Shown here: positions 16,820 to 25,447 of the stretch, piece by piece
Numbering within the stretch: the stretch's first letter is position 1
How the letters are laid out: each line of letters opens with the position of its first letter
Assembly: GCA_002307315.1 (NCBI GenBank)
Contig: DBTZ01000060.1
Coordinates: 1-64,000, forward strand
Reading direction: 5' to 3'
DNA: 64,000 bases
From: Alphaproteobacteria bacterium UBA1303
GTDB lineage: Bacteria > Pseudomonadota > Alphaproteobacteria > Micropepsales > Micropepsaceae
Position numbers and translations under genes: made by a program
The notes under the pieces: model-generated
The model's database searches: none
What the model was told of the DNA's origin: nothing
The model's input: the letters and a program-made list of their open reading frames with translations, nothing else

Positions 16820-18136
16820 TTATACAAGACCTGCCTTAGCGCGGCAGAGCGTTTTAAATCTGTCGCCGCGATCCGCGTAGTTGCGGAATTGACCAAAACT
16901 CGGCGCGGCGGGCGACAACAGCACCACATCGCCCACTTGCGTCCGCCTGAAGGCCTCGGTCACGGCAGCGTCGAGATCGGGCACAGAAAAATATTCGAAC
17001 CCGCAGTGTCGGCGCCGCAGCGCGGCAAGAATGCGTGCGCCGGTTTCAGGCAGCAGCAGCACGCAGCGCAAATTCGCCTGCGGCAAGAAATCGATAAGAT
17101 CCGCATAGTCTTGGCCACGATCGAACCCGCCGAGCATCAGGGCAATCGGACGTCCGGCATAGGCCCGCAGCGCGGCAAGGGCCGCCTCCGGTACGGTGGA
17201 TAGGCTGTCGTTGACGCAAAACCGGCCGCCGACCGAAAATTCCTCCAGTCGATGGGCGAGTTGCACGAACCCCGCAAGCGTAACCCGTCGGCGCAAATTG
17301 TTGGCGCCAAACAAATCGGCAGCGGTGCAGGCGGCGGCAAGATCGGAAAAATTATGCTCGCCGTGCAAGGGAAATTCTTCGCAGTCGACAGGCGTGCCGT
17401 TGAACAACAAGCTCTCCCCGTGTGCGGAAAATCCGAAGCGAGCATTGAACCAGACGATGCCCTGCCGCTCGGCCAGCCGCACGCGCAGTCGGTCGTTGGC
17501 GAAATTGGCGACGCCCTTCACGCCGGGTAGTTCGAGCAGGCGCAGCTTGTCGCGGAAATAGTTCTCGCTGCCGCCGTGCCAGGGAGCGTGCTCGGGAAAC
17601 AGATTAGTATACACGGCCATTTGCGGCGCGTATTCGAGGTCGGCGATCTGATAGGAAGACAGTTCAAGCACCGTTACGTCGCGCCCGGGCGTCTGCCCCA
17701 GCACCGGAATGCCGACATTACCGAACATGGCGGCGTCGAAGCCGGCCGTAGTCAACAAATGATGCAGTAATCGCGCGGTGGTGCTTTTACCCTTGGTGCC
17801 GGAGACCGCGATCACACGCGCATCGGGGTTATGCTCGAACCAAAGATTAGTCGGCGAAGTAAGACGCACACCCTTTGCTTTCGCAGCGGCGATCTCCGGC
17901 CGCCGTAAGGAAACGCCGGGACTTTTGACGATGCAATCGAAGCAACCGTCGCGCACAGCGCGTTGTGCCGCCTCACCGATCAACACTTCGGTATCCGGCA
18001 CCGCCGTGGTATCGAGCGACGTATCGTTGAGGATTGTCACCGCACATCCGCGTGCGTGTAAAAATTCAAAAGCGGCACGCCCTTCTCGGCCGAATCCCCA
18101 AACCGCCAAACGCTGTTTCTCATCCCAGATAGGCAT
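16820..18136 (-). CDS. murD2: UDP-MurNAc-L-alanine--L-glutamate ligase
   Basis: 438-residue Mur ligase. It adds L-glutamate, not D-glutamate, to UDP-MurNAc-L-Ala. Mur ligase features are the N-terminal Rossmann motif VWGFGREGRA, the ATP loop VSGTKGKST (111-119), LELSSYQI and the C-terminal MLGGFDRGQDY. Ordinary MurD has the same architecture. The assignment to MurD2 rests on the immediate 17-bp overlap with a MurL homologue, the pairing described in Xanthomonas oryzae. Product goes to MurL, which inverts the glutamate. If the genome also holds a normal murD in its dcw cluster, the MurD2 call is strengthened. Confidence 0.85.
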   Translation of the reverse strand: MPIWDEKQRLAVWGFGREGRAAFEFLHARGCAVTILNDTSLDTTAVPDTEVLIGEAAQRAVRDGCFDCIVKSPGVSLRRPEIAAAKAKGVRLTSPTNLWFEHNPDARVIAVSGTKGKSTTARLLHHLLTTAGFDAAMFGNVGIPVLGQTPGRDVTVLELSSYQIADLEYAPQMAVYTNLFPEHAPWHGGSENYFRDKLRLLELPGVKGVANFANDRLRVRLAERQGIVWFNARFGFSAHGESLLFNGTPVDCEEFPLHGEHNFSDLAAACTAADLFGANNLRRRVTLAGFVQLAHRLEEFSVGGRFCVNDSLSTVPEAALAALRAYAGRPIALMLGGFDRGQDYADLIDFLPQANLRCVLLLPETGARILAALRRRHCGFEYFSVPDLDAAVTEAFRRTQVGDVVLLSPAAPSFGQFRNYADRGDRFKTLCRAKAGLV

Positions 18137-19472
18137 TCAGTATTCTTTCGTAGCGTTGGGATAAACGATGAACGGCGGACGGCGTCATCAGCGCCGTTTC
18201 TATCTCGTGCCAGTTCGGCATGTGGGCACGCAAAGCCGGCGCCAGCGCGGCAACCGTCGCACAGGCGTGCCAATCGTCGGCTTCCGACAGACGCAGAAGC
18301 GCCGCGGCGGATTCGGCAATTTCGCCGACGCACTCCCACGGCTTGTGACCGGCCAAGCCAACCAATTCCCGATAACCGTCGAGGTGAGCCGGATCGTCGA
18401 GCAGATTGCGGCCGAACACGCGTTCGACCCGCGGGCGCCCCATCGCCCCGGCGAGGATCAAAAAGGCGAAACGGCACTTCGGACAATCGCAGCACCAGCG
18501 TTTGCGCTCGCCCGTCTCCCGCAGCACGAAAGCGCGGTTACAACTGGTGAAAGTGGCGTCGTAGCGCTCGTTGCGCGCCATCAGATTGGCGATGTGCAAT
18601 TCGGATAGCGGGCGCAACAAAGAAAAATACGACAGCGTCGGGCAGATGTTTCTCGCTGCGTAATCGCCAAGCAGCCGCTCGAAGTCGAGCGTTTTGCTGT
18701 ACTGATGGTTGACGTTGCGTCCTTCGTAAACCAGATTGCCTTCGTCGGCAGAACGTTCGGCGGAAAGCACTACCGTATCGTAGCCGTGTACGAAGGCACC
18801 CGCGAGCGCGATCAAGCTGACGATCGCGGTCACGGGTACGTGGCCGTTAAGCGCACCGGCAGCATTGAGGGCAAACAGCTTCTCGTCGAGCCGACGCCGA
18901 ACCGTTATCAGCGGTAGCCCCGCAGCATCGGCGCACTCGACCATCGGCCGCTGCGGATTGACCGCAAACAGCACCATCGGTTCGTCGACGGCACGCAAGG
19001 CTTCGATACTGACCAGCGAGTCCTTGCCGCCGCCGAGCAACACGGCCGTGCGTCGCGCTAAATTTGCAGGCGGGACCTGCGGCGTAATGTCGTCCGTATA
19101 AGGAAAATTCACCCGTTCCCAGGCCTTGATGCGATTACGGGCGGAGAACTCGCCCAGGCCGCGACAGTACAGCGTCTGGAAAACGTCGCGCGCCTCATTG
19201 GCCAGTTCCCGGCCGACAATCCGCATGCGCGGCGGAAGGTAGGCCTTATAATAACTGATCCCGGCCGCCAAATGCAGGGCATCGAGCGCCGCCGCGAATC
19301 CCGGCCGTAAGGGGCTCTGCGTATCGGGCAAGGCGGCACCGAACTGCAGCGTCTCGCAAAACGACTCTCCGCCGGCGAAGGCGTAGTGCAGGCGCACCTC
19401 ACCCGACGTTTCGTCGGCTTCCCAACCGAGGAAATCGAAACAGGTCGGCGTATCGGCAAGGCCCAGGTTCAT
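18120..19472 (-). CDS. murL: UDP-MurNAc-L-Ala-L-glutamate epimerase
   Basis: 450 residues. MurL inverts the terminal L-Glu of UDP-MurNAc-L-Ala-L-Glu to D-Glu at the expense of ATP (yielding AMP and PPi), replacing glutamate racemase MurI in making D-Glu for peptidoglycan. Features seen are LLGGGKDS (about 146-152), which resembles a PP-loop ATP pyrophosphatase motif, and a cysteine cluster WCCDCPKC near residue 345. The gene overlaps murD2 by 17 bp, as in the two-gene system known from Xanthomonas. The start at 19472 lies 88 bp from the divergent GDT1 gene. Confidence comes from length, motifs and context together. Confidence 0.85.
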   Translation of the reverse strand: MNLGLADTPTCFDFLGWEADETSGEVRLHYAFAGGESFCETLQFGAALPDTQSPLRPGFAAALDALHLAAGISYYKAYLPPRMRIVGRELANEARDVFQTLYCRGLGEFSARNRIKAWERVNFPYTDDITPQVPPANLARRTAVLLGGGKDSLVSIEALRAVDEPMVLFAVNPQRPMVECADAAGLPLITVRRRLDEKLFALNAAGALNGHVPVTAIVSLIALAGAFVHGYDTVVLSAERSADEGNLVYEGRNVNHQYSKTLDFERLLGDYAARNICPTLSYFSLLRPLSELHIANLMARNERYDATFTSCNRAFVLRETGERKRWCCDCPKCRFAFLILAGAMGRPRVERVFGRNLLDDPAHLDGYRELVGLAGHKPWECVGEIAESAAALLRLSEADDWHACATVAALAPALRAHMPNWHEIETALMTPSAVHRLSQRYERILNAYLG

Positions 19473-19560
19473 GGTTGCGGCCTATAGCACGGCATACGCC
19501 GTCTTGATACGTACTTTACCCTGCTATACACGATCCATATAAGCCCGATCATGGTGAAAC

Positions 19561-19839
19561 ATGCGCGATCTACTGGCCGTATTCTTGAGCGTTTTCGTCG
19601 CCGAACTCGGCGACAAGACGCAGCTTGCCACCCTGTTGTTCGCCTCGGAACACAAACTCTCTCCGTTACAGGTGTTCATCGCCGCCGCTTCCGCGCTGGT
19701 GCTCAGTTCCGCACTGGCCGCCATAGCGGGATGTACGATCAGTCGTTACCTCGAAGGCATTCCGCTTAGACTGATCGCCGGCATCGGGTTCATCGCCATC
19801 GGCCTTTGGACTATCGCGCAGTCCTGGCGCGGCGCCTGA
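19561..19839 (+). CDS. TMEM165/GDT1-family membrane protein, single-repeat form
   Basis: 92 residues, three hydrophobic helices. The signature ELGDKT is at about residues 15-20. GDT1/TMEM165 proteins export Mn2+ or Ca2+ and normally contain two inverted copies of this motif in about 190-200 residues. This gene holds only one copy, so the product would need to dimerise, or pair with another half elsewhere. Short single-domain members of the UPF0016 family are known in bacteria. It is divergent from murL. Confidence 0.85.
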   Translation: MRDLLAVFLSVFVAELGDKTQLATLLFASEHKLSPLQVFIAAASALVLSSALAAIAGCTISRYLEGIPLRLIAGIGFIAIGLWTIAQSWRGA

Positions 19840-19879
19840 CCCTGCCGCCGCAGCCGGAAGAGACCGCCGCGAAAACGAC

Positions 19880-19914
19880 ACCGCCCCGCCCATCGCAAAG
19901 GACGGGCGAGGCGG
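19880..19914 (-). terminator. Possible terminator after the small secreted protein gene
   Basis: On the minus strand CCGCCTCGCCC and GGGCGGGGCGG form an 11-bp GC-rich stem with an 11-13-base loop; a short T-rich stretch (GTCGTTTTC) follows. It lies 18-52 bp after the stop at 19932. The T-run is weak. Confidence 0.4.
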
Positions 19915-19931
19915 CTAAAAAGCAAGAAAAC

Positions 19932-20372
19932 TTATTGCTTTTTCTGCGGACAAACTTTCGGATCTGTATCGCGGGTGCAGTGGGCAACGCGCAATGTGTT
20001 GAAGTCAGTGACGACCAACTGCTCGCTGTCGACGGACTTGTCGCTGATCGCCTGGCGATCCGTCATACGGCCCTGGATCTCTTTGGCCAGGGTATCGTCG
20101 TGCTTGGCCTTCGCGACTCCGAGCGCGGCGACGTCGTCCTTGGTCACGCGCTGCAAACACTCGCGGAAGGACCTGAGTGACCCCTGATAGGTTTTCACAT
20201 GATGATAGGAGCCCACCACTTCGGCACGGGCGGCCTCAACCGGTTTAGCATTCAGGTCGGAGATAGTCAGAAAGGCCGGCGCAACCGGCAACGGACCGCA
20301 TTCATCCGCCGCCCACACCGGTGCCGAAACCGCAGCGACAACCGCTGCAGCTGCGTAAATACTCTTGAACAT
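19932..20372 (-). CDS. Small secreted protein of unknown function
   Basis: 146 residues. A Sec signal peptide (MFKSIYAAAAVVAAVSAPVW, cleaved after AWA-like VWA) is followed by a helical, charged domain of about 120 residues with four cysteines (ECGP, RECLQ, HCTR, VCPQ). These may form two disulphide bridges in the periplasm. GGGGAG lies upstream of the ATG. I do not recognise a family. It converges with the GDT1 gene. Confidence 0.65.
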   Translation of the reverse strand: MFKSIYAAAAVVAAVSAPVWAADECGPLPVAPAFLTISDLNAKPVEAARAEVVGSYHHVKTYQGSLRSFRECLQRVTKDDVAALGVAKAKHDDTLAKEIQGRMTDRQAISDKSVDSEQLVVTDFNTLRVAHCTRDTDPKVCPQKKQ

Positions 20373-20606
20373 ACGAATGTACTCCCCTGTCAGGTTTAGC
20401 TAGTCCCAAGCAGCTCCAAGATAAGCATATATCCTCCCCCGGTACAAAGAGATCAGAGGCTTCATGTTAACGCAGCAAGCGGGGAGCGCCGGATCATATT
20501 GCGAGGCACAATGGACGCGTCTTAAGCGTACGCATACAGCTCTGCTAACCACAACGCCATCGATACAGACGCCATCGCCAGAAAATAACCATTTAGTATT
20601 TATGGC

Positions 20607-21674
20607 TTATAATATTTCCTTCTTTCGTATAGCCACGGCAAAACCGGGGACATCCACCCCCCTTTCGACCCTCGGCACACAACTCAGTAATCCCGTCAGA
20701 TCGAAGCCCGCGATTTCTGCCGTCCGCCGCAAGTATCCCTCGCTATGGCGCCAGCGCCGTTTAGGGCCGAGTTCGAACCCGTCGCCGTCCCAGCGTTCTA
20801 CCGTGAACAGAAAAAAACCGCCGGTCTTAAGCGCCATATGGGCACAGGAAAAAGGCGCCTTGAGATCGCCGATATAGACCAGCGTATCGGCGGCTAGCGC
20901 CAAATCGTACCCCTTCCGTACCGGCGGCGTTTCTAGATCGGCCAGGGTGAGCAAATCGTAGATGCCGCGTGCCTTTGCTTTCTCGAGCATTTTCGGGCTG
21001 AGATCGACGCCGTCGAGCCGCGCGGCCACATCGCGGAACGCGGCCCCGCCGAGACCGGTGCCGCAACCGAGATCGAGCACCGCCCGCTTTTCCGCACCGG
21101 GTGCAATCAGGCCGTACAATTCGCGCAAAATTTGCGGTGCGCGATAGCGCAACTGCCCCAGCATGCGTGCGTCGTAATCGCCGGAGAACTGGTCGAACAA
21201 ATGGCGCACGTAGCCGGCATCCGAACGCGGCGCTAGGCGCATGGCTTCGGCCGCGGCAATCGCCTGAGCAAGACCGCAGAGGTCACTCGGCAGTTCGGTA
21301 AAAACAGCCAGCGCCCGCTCCGTTTCGCCGGCAGCTAACCACGCTTTTCCCAACAAAAACCGTGCCGTATCGAGAGCAGGATCAATTCGTAAAGCCCGCT
21401 GAAATTCGCATATCGCCGCCGGCAATGCCTCGGCCGCCAACAACGCTTCACCCAGCCCCATAACGCCGGCTGCCAAATCGGGATTGAGAAACGCAGTTTC
21501 GCGCGCCGTCTCAAGCGCCGATGCGACATCCCCTGCCGCCAGATAGGCCTTAGCCAGCAGCAATCTTGCCAGAAGCCCGCCGCGTCCGGCAGCAAGTATC
21601 TTTGCCGCCTCGGCCGGACGCCCCTCGGCCATCAAGCGCTCGGCAGCATCGAGAGGATTTTCTTCGCCGTCCAT
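20607..21674 (-). CDS. TPR-domain SAM-dependent methyltransferase
   Basis: 355 residues. The N-terminal third consists of three to four tetratricopeptide-like repeats (about 5-135). The C-terminal part is a class I methyltransferase with motif I LDLGCGTGLGG (about 195-205), an acidic loop DGVDLSPKMLEKA, and motif IV around LALAADTLVYIGD. The TPR section likely selects a protein or lipid partner; the methyl acceptor is unknown. It is divergent from the gene at 21727, with 52 bp between starts. Confidence 0.85.
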   Translation of the reverse strand: MDGEENPLDAAERLMAEGRPAEAAKILAAGRGGLLARLLLAKAYLAAGDVASALETARETAFLNPDLAAGVMGLGEALLAAEALPAAICEFQRALRIDPALDTARFLLGKAWLAAGETERALAVFTELPSDLCGLAQAIAAAEAMRLAPRSDAGYVRHLFDQFSGDYDARMLGQLRYRAPQILRELYGLIAPGAEKRAVLDLGCGTGLGGAAFRDVAARLDGVDLSPKMLEKAKARGIYDLLTLADLETPPVRKGYDLALAADTLVYIGDLKAPFSCAHMALKTGGFFLFTVERWDGDGFELGPKRRWRHSEGYLRRTAEIAGFDLTGLLSCVPRVERGVDVPGFAVAIRKKEIL

Positions 21675-21726
21675 GCCGGTTTAATCTCTCCTGTGTATTC
21701 TCGCGTTCCCCCATGCGGAGGTTCCC

Positions 21727-22170
21727 GTGGCATACCCCACTCCCGAAGATACCGTCACCCCAAAACGCCGCCATCACGGTTTTCTCAGCGGCTGCCTGAT
21801 CGTTGTCATCGTCGCGGCCCTTCTAGCCGGCGGCGGCATCTATTACACCGCCCGAAACTTGTTTCGCGAAATGCAAAACGACCCAAACGTAACCGAGATT
21901 GCCGAAACCATGCGTCGGGACGCCGCCGTCATGTCGCAAATCGGCGGTAAATTTCAGATCATGGAGACCGAACGAAGCACCTTTCCACTGCCCAAAGGCG
22001 GTTTTGCCACGACCTATCGCCTGACACTGGTCGGCCCGCACGGCGAGTTTCGGGTAGATGCGCGCTACGAACCCACAGCCAAAGGCAAGAAACTGGTCAG
22101 CCTGACGTTGACGGACCAAGCGGGCAATGTACGTCACCCCCATCCTGGACCGGCCGGCACGGCGATCTGA
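21727..22170 (+). CDS. Small membrane-anchored protein, Coa1-like
   Basis: 147 residues. One membrane helix (about 18-42, GFLSGCLIVVIVAALLAGGG) follows a short cytoplasmic tail, with a soluble outside domain after it. The layout and the domain pattern resemble small proteins annotated as cytochrome oxidase complex assembly protein 1 family, but the resemblance is weak from sequence reading alone. GGAGG lies seven bases before the ATG. Confidence 0.55.
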   Translation: MAYPTPEDTVTPKRRHHGFLSGCLIVVIVAALLAGGGIYYTARNLFREMQNDPNVTEIAETMRRDAAVMSQIGGKFQIMETERSTFPLPKGGFATTYRLTLVGPHGEFRVDARYEPTAKGKKLVSLTLTDQAGNVRHPHPGPAGTAI

Positions 22171-22419
22171 TATTTCCTTAGTATTACAGGATTTGTATGG
22201 TTAATATATTGAACAGCAGAAACGCCGGGTACGGTCGGCGAAAAATGGGCCTGAGTTAAGAAATTGCTTACGCTGCGCCGCAATACCGCAGTCGCCGCAT
22301 TGGAAACGCCGCTCTGCCATACTAAAGTTACAAAATTCTTCAGAATGCCCAGGATAAAGACTACAAAACTGGCGCGTCGGCCTTCACCCAGACCGCCCGC
22401 CCCAGAGAAGAGGATGATC

Positions 22420-23730
22420 ATGTTTAAGAATATGCTGCGCGCATTGGCGCTCGCGAGCTTGTCGCTATTTGTTACGACTGCCGTCGTCGCGCCCACGGCC
22501 GCTTACGCAGCGGATAAATCGAAAAAAGACGGCGACAGCGCGAAGAAGATGAGCAAAGGCGTTTCCAAGCTCGCGGTCGAAGCGGGCAAATTGATGGAAG
22601 CCAAAGACTGGCAGGGGGCAATCGCCAAACTCACGGAAGCGCAGGCGAAAGCCGATCAAACCGACTACGACAAATACATCGTCAACTATTATCTCGGCGT
22701 CTGCAATGTCCGCCTCAACGACTTTAAGACCTCCGCCGATTTTTTCTACGCCGCGGCGCTGGTACCGAACGTTCCGGTCGAAGATCATAACGACGTGGTC
22801 GCGAAGACGCTAATGGTGACGGCTAACACCAACAATTATGCGCGCATCGTCGAAATCTCCAAAAGTCTGGTGACGTCGGATGCCCAACTGACCGAAATGC
22901 TCGCCATGATCATCGGTACGGCCTATCACAATATCGGTGACTACCAAAACGCCATCGCTTACGCGAACAAGTCGATCGATATAGCTGTCGCCGCCGGCCG
23001 CACGCCCGATCACGAAGTCTATCAGACTTTGCTCAGCTCCTATGGCCATCTCAAGAATTTGCCCGAACAGGTCAAGCTTCTCGAGAAGATGTGCAGTCTC
23101 TTCGGCCGCCCCGACGATTGGAGCTACTTGAACGACGTAACCTTCAACGCGATGTCGACTATTGGCAGCAAGGGTAACCGCGAGACGGCTGCTTTTTTCC
23201 TTTATCGTTTGCGTCTGATCGTTAAAGCCGACGCGTCGACCGAAGATTATCAGCTAGCTGCTGACCTCGCCTTCGACCAAAACTCGCCCGGCGATGTGGT
23301 CAACGCTCTGAGCCGGGCCGAAGCCGCCGGAAAAATTACCGCCAAGGGTAGGGCTTTGCTTGCCAAGTCGCGCAACGATGCCCGCGCCGACGAAGCGACG
23401 CTGTCCAAGGCTGAAACTGCCGTGGCCAAAGCGCCGAATGGCACTCAGGCCGTTTCCGTCGCCGAAGGCTATTTTGGCTACGGCAAATACGCCGACGCCG
23501 CACGGGTGGCGCAAGTGGCCGTCGGCAAAGGCGGGCCGAAGCTGAACGAGGCATTAATGGTGCTTGGGGCTGCTCAGACAATGCTGGGGCAAGACGATGC
23601 CGCGGCAGCGACGTTCGCCAGAGTTAAGGGCGACAAGGCGTTCGAACGGGTTGCCCAGATCTGGACGATCTATGCGACGCGCAAATACGGCCGTGTCCAG
23701 ACCGCGCCGGCTTCTGCCCCCACGAACTGA
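22420..23730 (+). CDS. Secreted TPR-repeat protein
   Basis: 436 residues. A signal peptide (MFKNMLRALALASLSLFVTT, predicted cleavage near AYA-ADKS) leads into a helical protein with tetratricopeptide-like repeats (for example KDWQGAIAKLTEAQ, YHNIGDYQNAIAYANKSID, YGKYADAARVAQVAV). The N-terminus of the mature part is Lys-rich. Such periplasmic TPR proteins act as scaffolds; no partner is evident. The start at 22420 gives the clean signal peptide and has AGAGG upstream; an ATG two codons earlier is possible. A strong terminator follows. Confidence 0.75.
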   Translation: MFKNMLRALALASLSLFVTTAVVAPTAAYAADKSKKDGDSAKKMSKGVSKLAVEAGKLMEAKDWQGAIAKLTEAQAKADQTDYDKYIVNYYLGVCNVRLNDFKTSADFFYAAALVPNVPVEDHNDVVAKTLMVTANTNNYARIVEISKSLVTSDAQLTEMLAMIIGTAYHNIGDYQNAIAYANKSIDIAVAAGRTPDHEVYQTLLSSYGHLKNLPEQVKLLEKMCSLFGRPDDWSYLNDVTFNAMSTIGSKGNRETAAFFLYRLRLIVKADASTEDYQLAADLAFDQNSPGDVVNALSRAEAAGKITAKGRALLAKSRNDARADEATLSKAETAVAKAPNGTQAVSVAEGYFGYGKYADAARVAQVAVGKGGPKLNEALMVLGAAQTMLGQDDAAAATFARVKGDKAFERVAQIWTIYATRKYGRVQTAPASAPTN

Positions 23731-23749
23731 GACTATTGCACGAACGACA

Positions 23750-23780
23750 CCGCCCGGCCAAAAGCCGGGCGGTTTTTTTT
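23750..23780 (+). terminator. Intrinsic terminator
   Basis: CCGCCCGGC and GCCGGGCGG form a 9-bp stem around CAAAA, followed by eight T. It lies 20 bp after the stop of the secreted TPR gene. Confidence 0.95.
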
Positions 23781-23835
23781 CACTGGACGCAAATACCGGC
23801 CTTGCGCCGCCGGTAGAATGGCTTAATTCATTTTT

Positions 23836-23936
23836 AGAGCGCCGCGCCTTCAGACAAAATCGGCGCAGCGCTCTATCCTTTTGTTTGATCGCAACTTTCC
23901 GCGCAAAAGCGAACACACTTTTGCACACGTTCTCTA
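23836..23936 (+). repeat. Dispersed intergenic repeat (TTGTTTGATCGCAACTTTCCGC type)
   Basis: Core elements are GCGCCTTCAGACAAAATCGGCGC, then TCCTTTTGTTTGATCGCAAC and TTTCCGCGCAAAAGC. Related copies lie at 28321-28414, 60086-60184 (inverted), 38907-38943 (inverted, short) and 63521-63580. It fills the gap before the septation-protein-like gene. Confidence 0.7.
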
Positions 23937-23956
23937 AAGACTCGGGTTCGGATGCC

Positions 23957-24526
23957 ATGATTTTTCTTAACGCCATCAAGCCGGTCTTACGCGACTTTCT
24001 GTCGACGATCGTTTTCGTCGCGCTGATCTGGATCACCGACGATGCCGTTCTGGCGACAGCATTAGGCGTCGGCACCGGTGTCATGCAGACCGTTTGGATG
24101 CTGGCGCGCAAGGCCCCGATCGGCCCCTTGCAATGGATCAGCCTCGGCTTGGTGACAGTACTCGGCAGCATCACCATCTTCACCGGCAACGCGCTCTTCT
24201 TCAAGCTGAAGTCATCGATCGCCGCGTTGGCCATAGGTACGGTGATGTTAAGGCGTTCGTGGTTGATGCCGTACCTGCCGCCCTTCATTACCGAAACCCT
24301 CGACGAACGTACGATCATACGCGCCGCGCGTGCCTGGGCGGCCTTGATGGGCGTCATCGCCCTCTCCAACTTGGCCGTCGCCTATTTTTGTTCCAACCGG
24401 GTGTGGGCCGCCTTTATTTTTACCGTGCCGGCGCTTTCCTATTTCGCCTTGCTGGGGGCGCAGTACGCCATCTTCGGCAAACGCATCAGAGACAATATCC
24501 GTGCGCGCAACGGAGCCGACGCCTGA
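23957..24526 (+). CDS. IspZ/YciB-like inner membrane protein (septation protein A family)
   Basis: 189 residues with five to six membrane segments. Family-like features are FLNAIKPVLRDFLSTIVFVA at the N-terminus and the central GNALFFKLKSS. Members have been linked to cell division and envelope integrity, without a defined biochemical activity. The ATG at 23957 has no clear ribosome site because repeat DNA runs up to 20 bp before it. The N-terminal hydrophobic pattern nevertheless fits a full-length protein. Confidence 0.7.
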   Translation: MIFLNAIKPVLRDFLSTIVFVALIWITDDAVLATALGVGTGVMQTVWMLARKAPIGPLQWISLGLVTVLGSITIFTGNALFFKLKSSIAALAIGTVMLRRSWLMPYLPPFITETLDERTIIRAARAWAALMGVIALSNLAVAYFCSNRVWAAFIFTVPALSYFALLGAQYAIFGKRIRDNIRARNGADA

Positions 24527-24560
24527 GGGACGATACCTTCCACCGAACAGTCCGGTAGGC

Positions 24561-24662
24561 TGCAGCCAATTCCGGTCATTAAGAACCGTAATTGGCTGTA
24601 GCTTTCTTTGTTGCCGCGCATTTTTGCGGCGAACCGGATTCCACTTCGCCGGAATGCGCGCT
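24561..24662 (+). repeat. About 100-bp intergenic repeat, near-identical to 42139-42243
   Basis: Contains a stem (AGCCAATT with AATTGGCT, about 24564-24597) and then GTTGCCGCGCATTTTTGCGG and CCGGATTCCACTTCGCCGG. It differs at only about four positions from the inverted copy between glnD and trpS. It abuts the 76-bp palindrome that follows, sharing the CTAG junction. Confidence 0.9.
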
Positions 24663-24737
24663 AGTGTCGCTTCGGTTTCGAAGTTCGTTACCTGTGTCGA
24701 TATAAAGAATAAAACGAACGCCGAAACCGCGACACTA
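24662..24737. repeat. 76-bp palindromic repeat, copy 2
   Basis: Begins TAGTGTCGC and ends GCGACACTA, with inner pairs GGTTTCG/CGAAACC and GTTCGTT/AACGAAC. Same length and arrangement as 8879-8954. It ends 30 bp before the GTG start of the CAP lipoprotein gene. Confidence 0.8.
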
Positions 24738-24767
24738 GGCAATTTTCGCCCCGCAACGGAAACCGAC

Positions 24768-25424
24768 GTGAAAATCCTGCCGTATTTTGTCTTGTGTTTT
24801 CTCGCCGCAAGCATCGTAACCGGATGCGAAAGCCCGTCGTTGCCCGCAGCGTTACCGGTTCGAACCGTCGACCTCGACGCCGGATTGCCCGAACTCGAAA
24901 ACCGTATTTTCGTGCTGGTCGAAGAGTCCCGCGGGCGCCGCCGGCCTGACGCCGCCCCTTTGGCGCTCGATCCAGAACTGACGGAAGTGGCGCGCCTGCG
25001 CAGCCAACGAATGGCATCGGCATCGTCGTTTGCCGATGCTGACGGAAATCCCCATGTCGCCGCCAGCCTGTTGATGGCACGCAATCCAACCTTCCAGGGT
25101 CGGCTTGGCGAAAACGTCGCAGCCCGGCATTTCGCCTCCGAAGACGGAATCGATGTGGAGGCCATTGCAAAGGGATTCGTTGACGAATGGCTACAAAGCC
25201 CCCCCCACCTGGAAAACCTTTTATTTACAGCGTATAATCACGGTGGCGTTGGGGTGGCAGCTAACCGTGATACCATCTACGCGACCCTGCTTTTTTCCGT
25301 GGAAATACCGCAAGGCATCAAGGCCGAGGGTGCGTCTAGGTCGCAGGGGCCCAAGGTTGCAATTCCCCCCGGCGGACAAGACGATACCGGCGCATCGCCG
25401 CTTGGTGGTGGCGTCGTGCCGTGA
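24768..25424 (+). CDS. CAP-domain (SCP-like) lipoprotein
   Basis: 218 residues. The signal peptide ends in lipobox IVTGC, so the mature protein would be lipid-anchored through that cysteine. The rest is a CAP/SCP-PR1-like domain with the hallmark pieces LDPELTEVARLRSQRMA, GENVA, W-x-x-SP-H-x-x-N (EWLQSPPHLENLLF) and GVGVA. Bacterial CAP proteins such as YkwD are secreted; their activity is mostly unknown. The GTG start at 24768 is chosen from the signal peptide, with GGA upstream. The C-terminal 40 residues are Gly/Pro-rich. The next gene starts 23 bp later. Confidence 0.85.
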   Translation: MKILPYFVLCFLAASIVTGCESPSLPAALPVRTVDLDAGLPELENRIFVLVEESRGRRRPDAAPLALDPELTEVARLRSQRMASASSFADADGNPHVAASLLMARNPTFQGRLGENVAARHFASEDGIDVEAIAKGFVDEWLQSPPHLENLLFTAYNHGGVGVAANRDTIYATLLFSVEIPQGIKAEGASRSQGPKVAIPPGGQDDTGASPLGGGVVP

Positions 25425-25447
25425 TCCGATCCTAAGGGGGTTAACTG

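Noticed and set aside
23836..24737. Insertion sequence remnants
   Set aside because: No transposase fragment is found in or near the repeats; they are short and intergenic.
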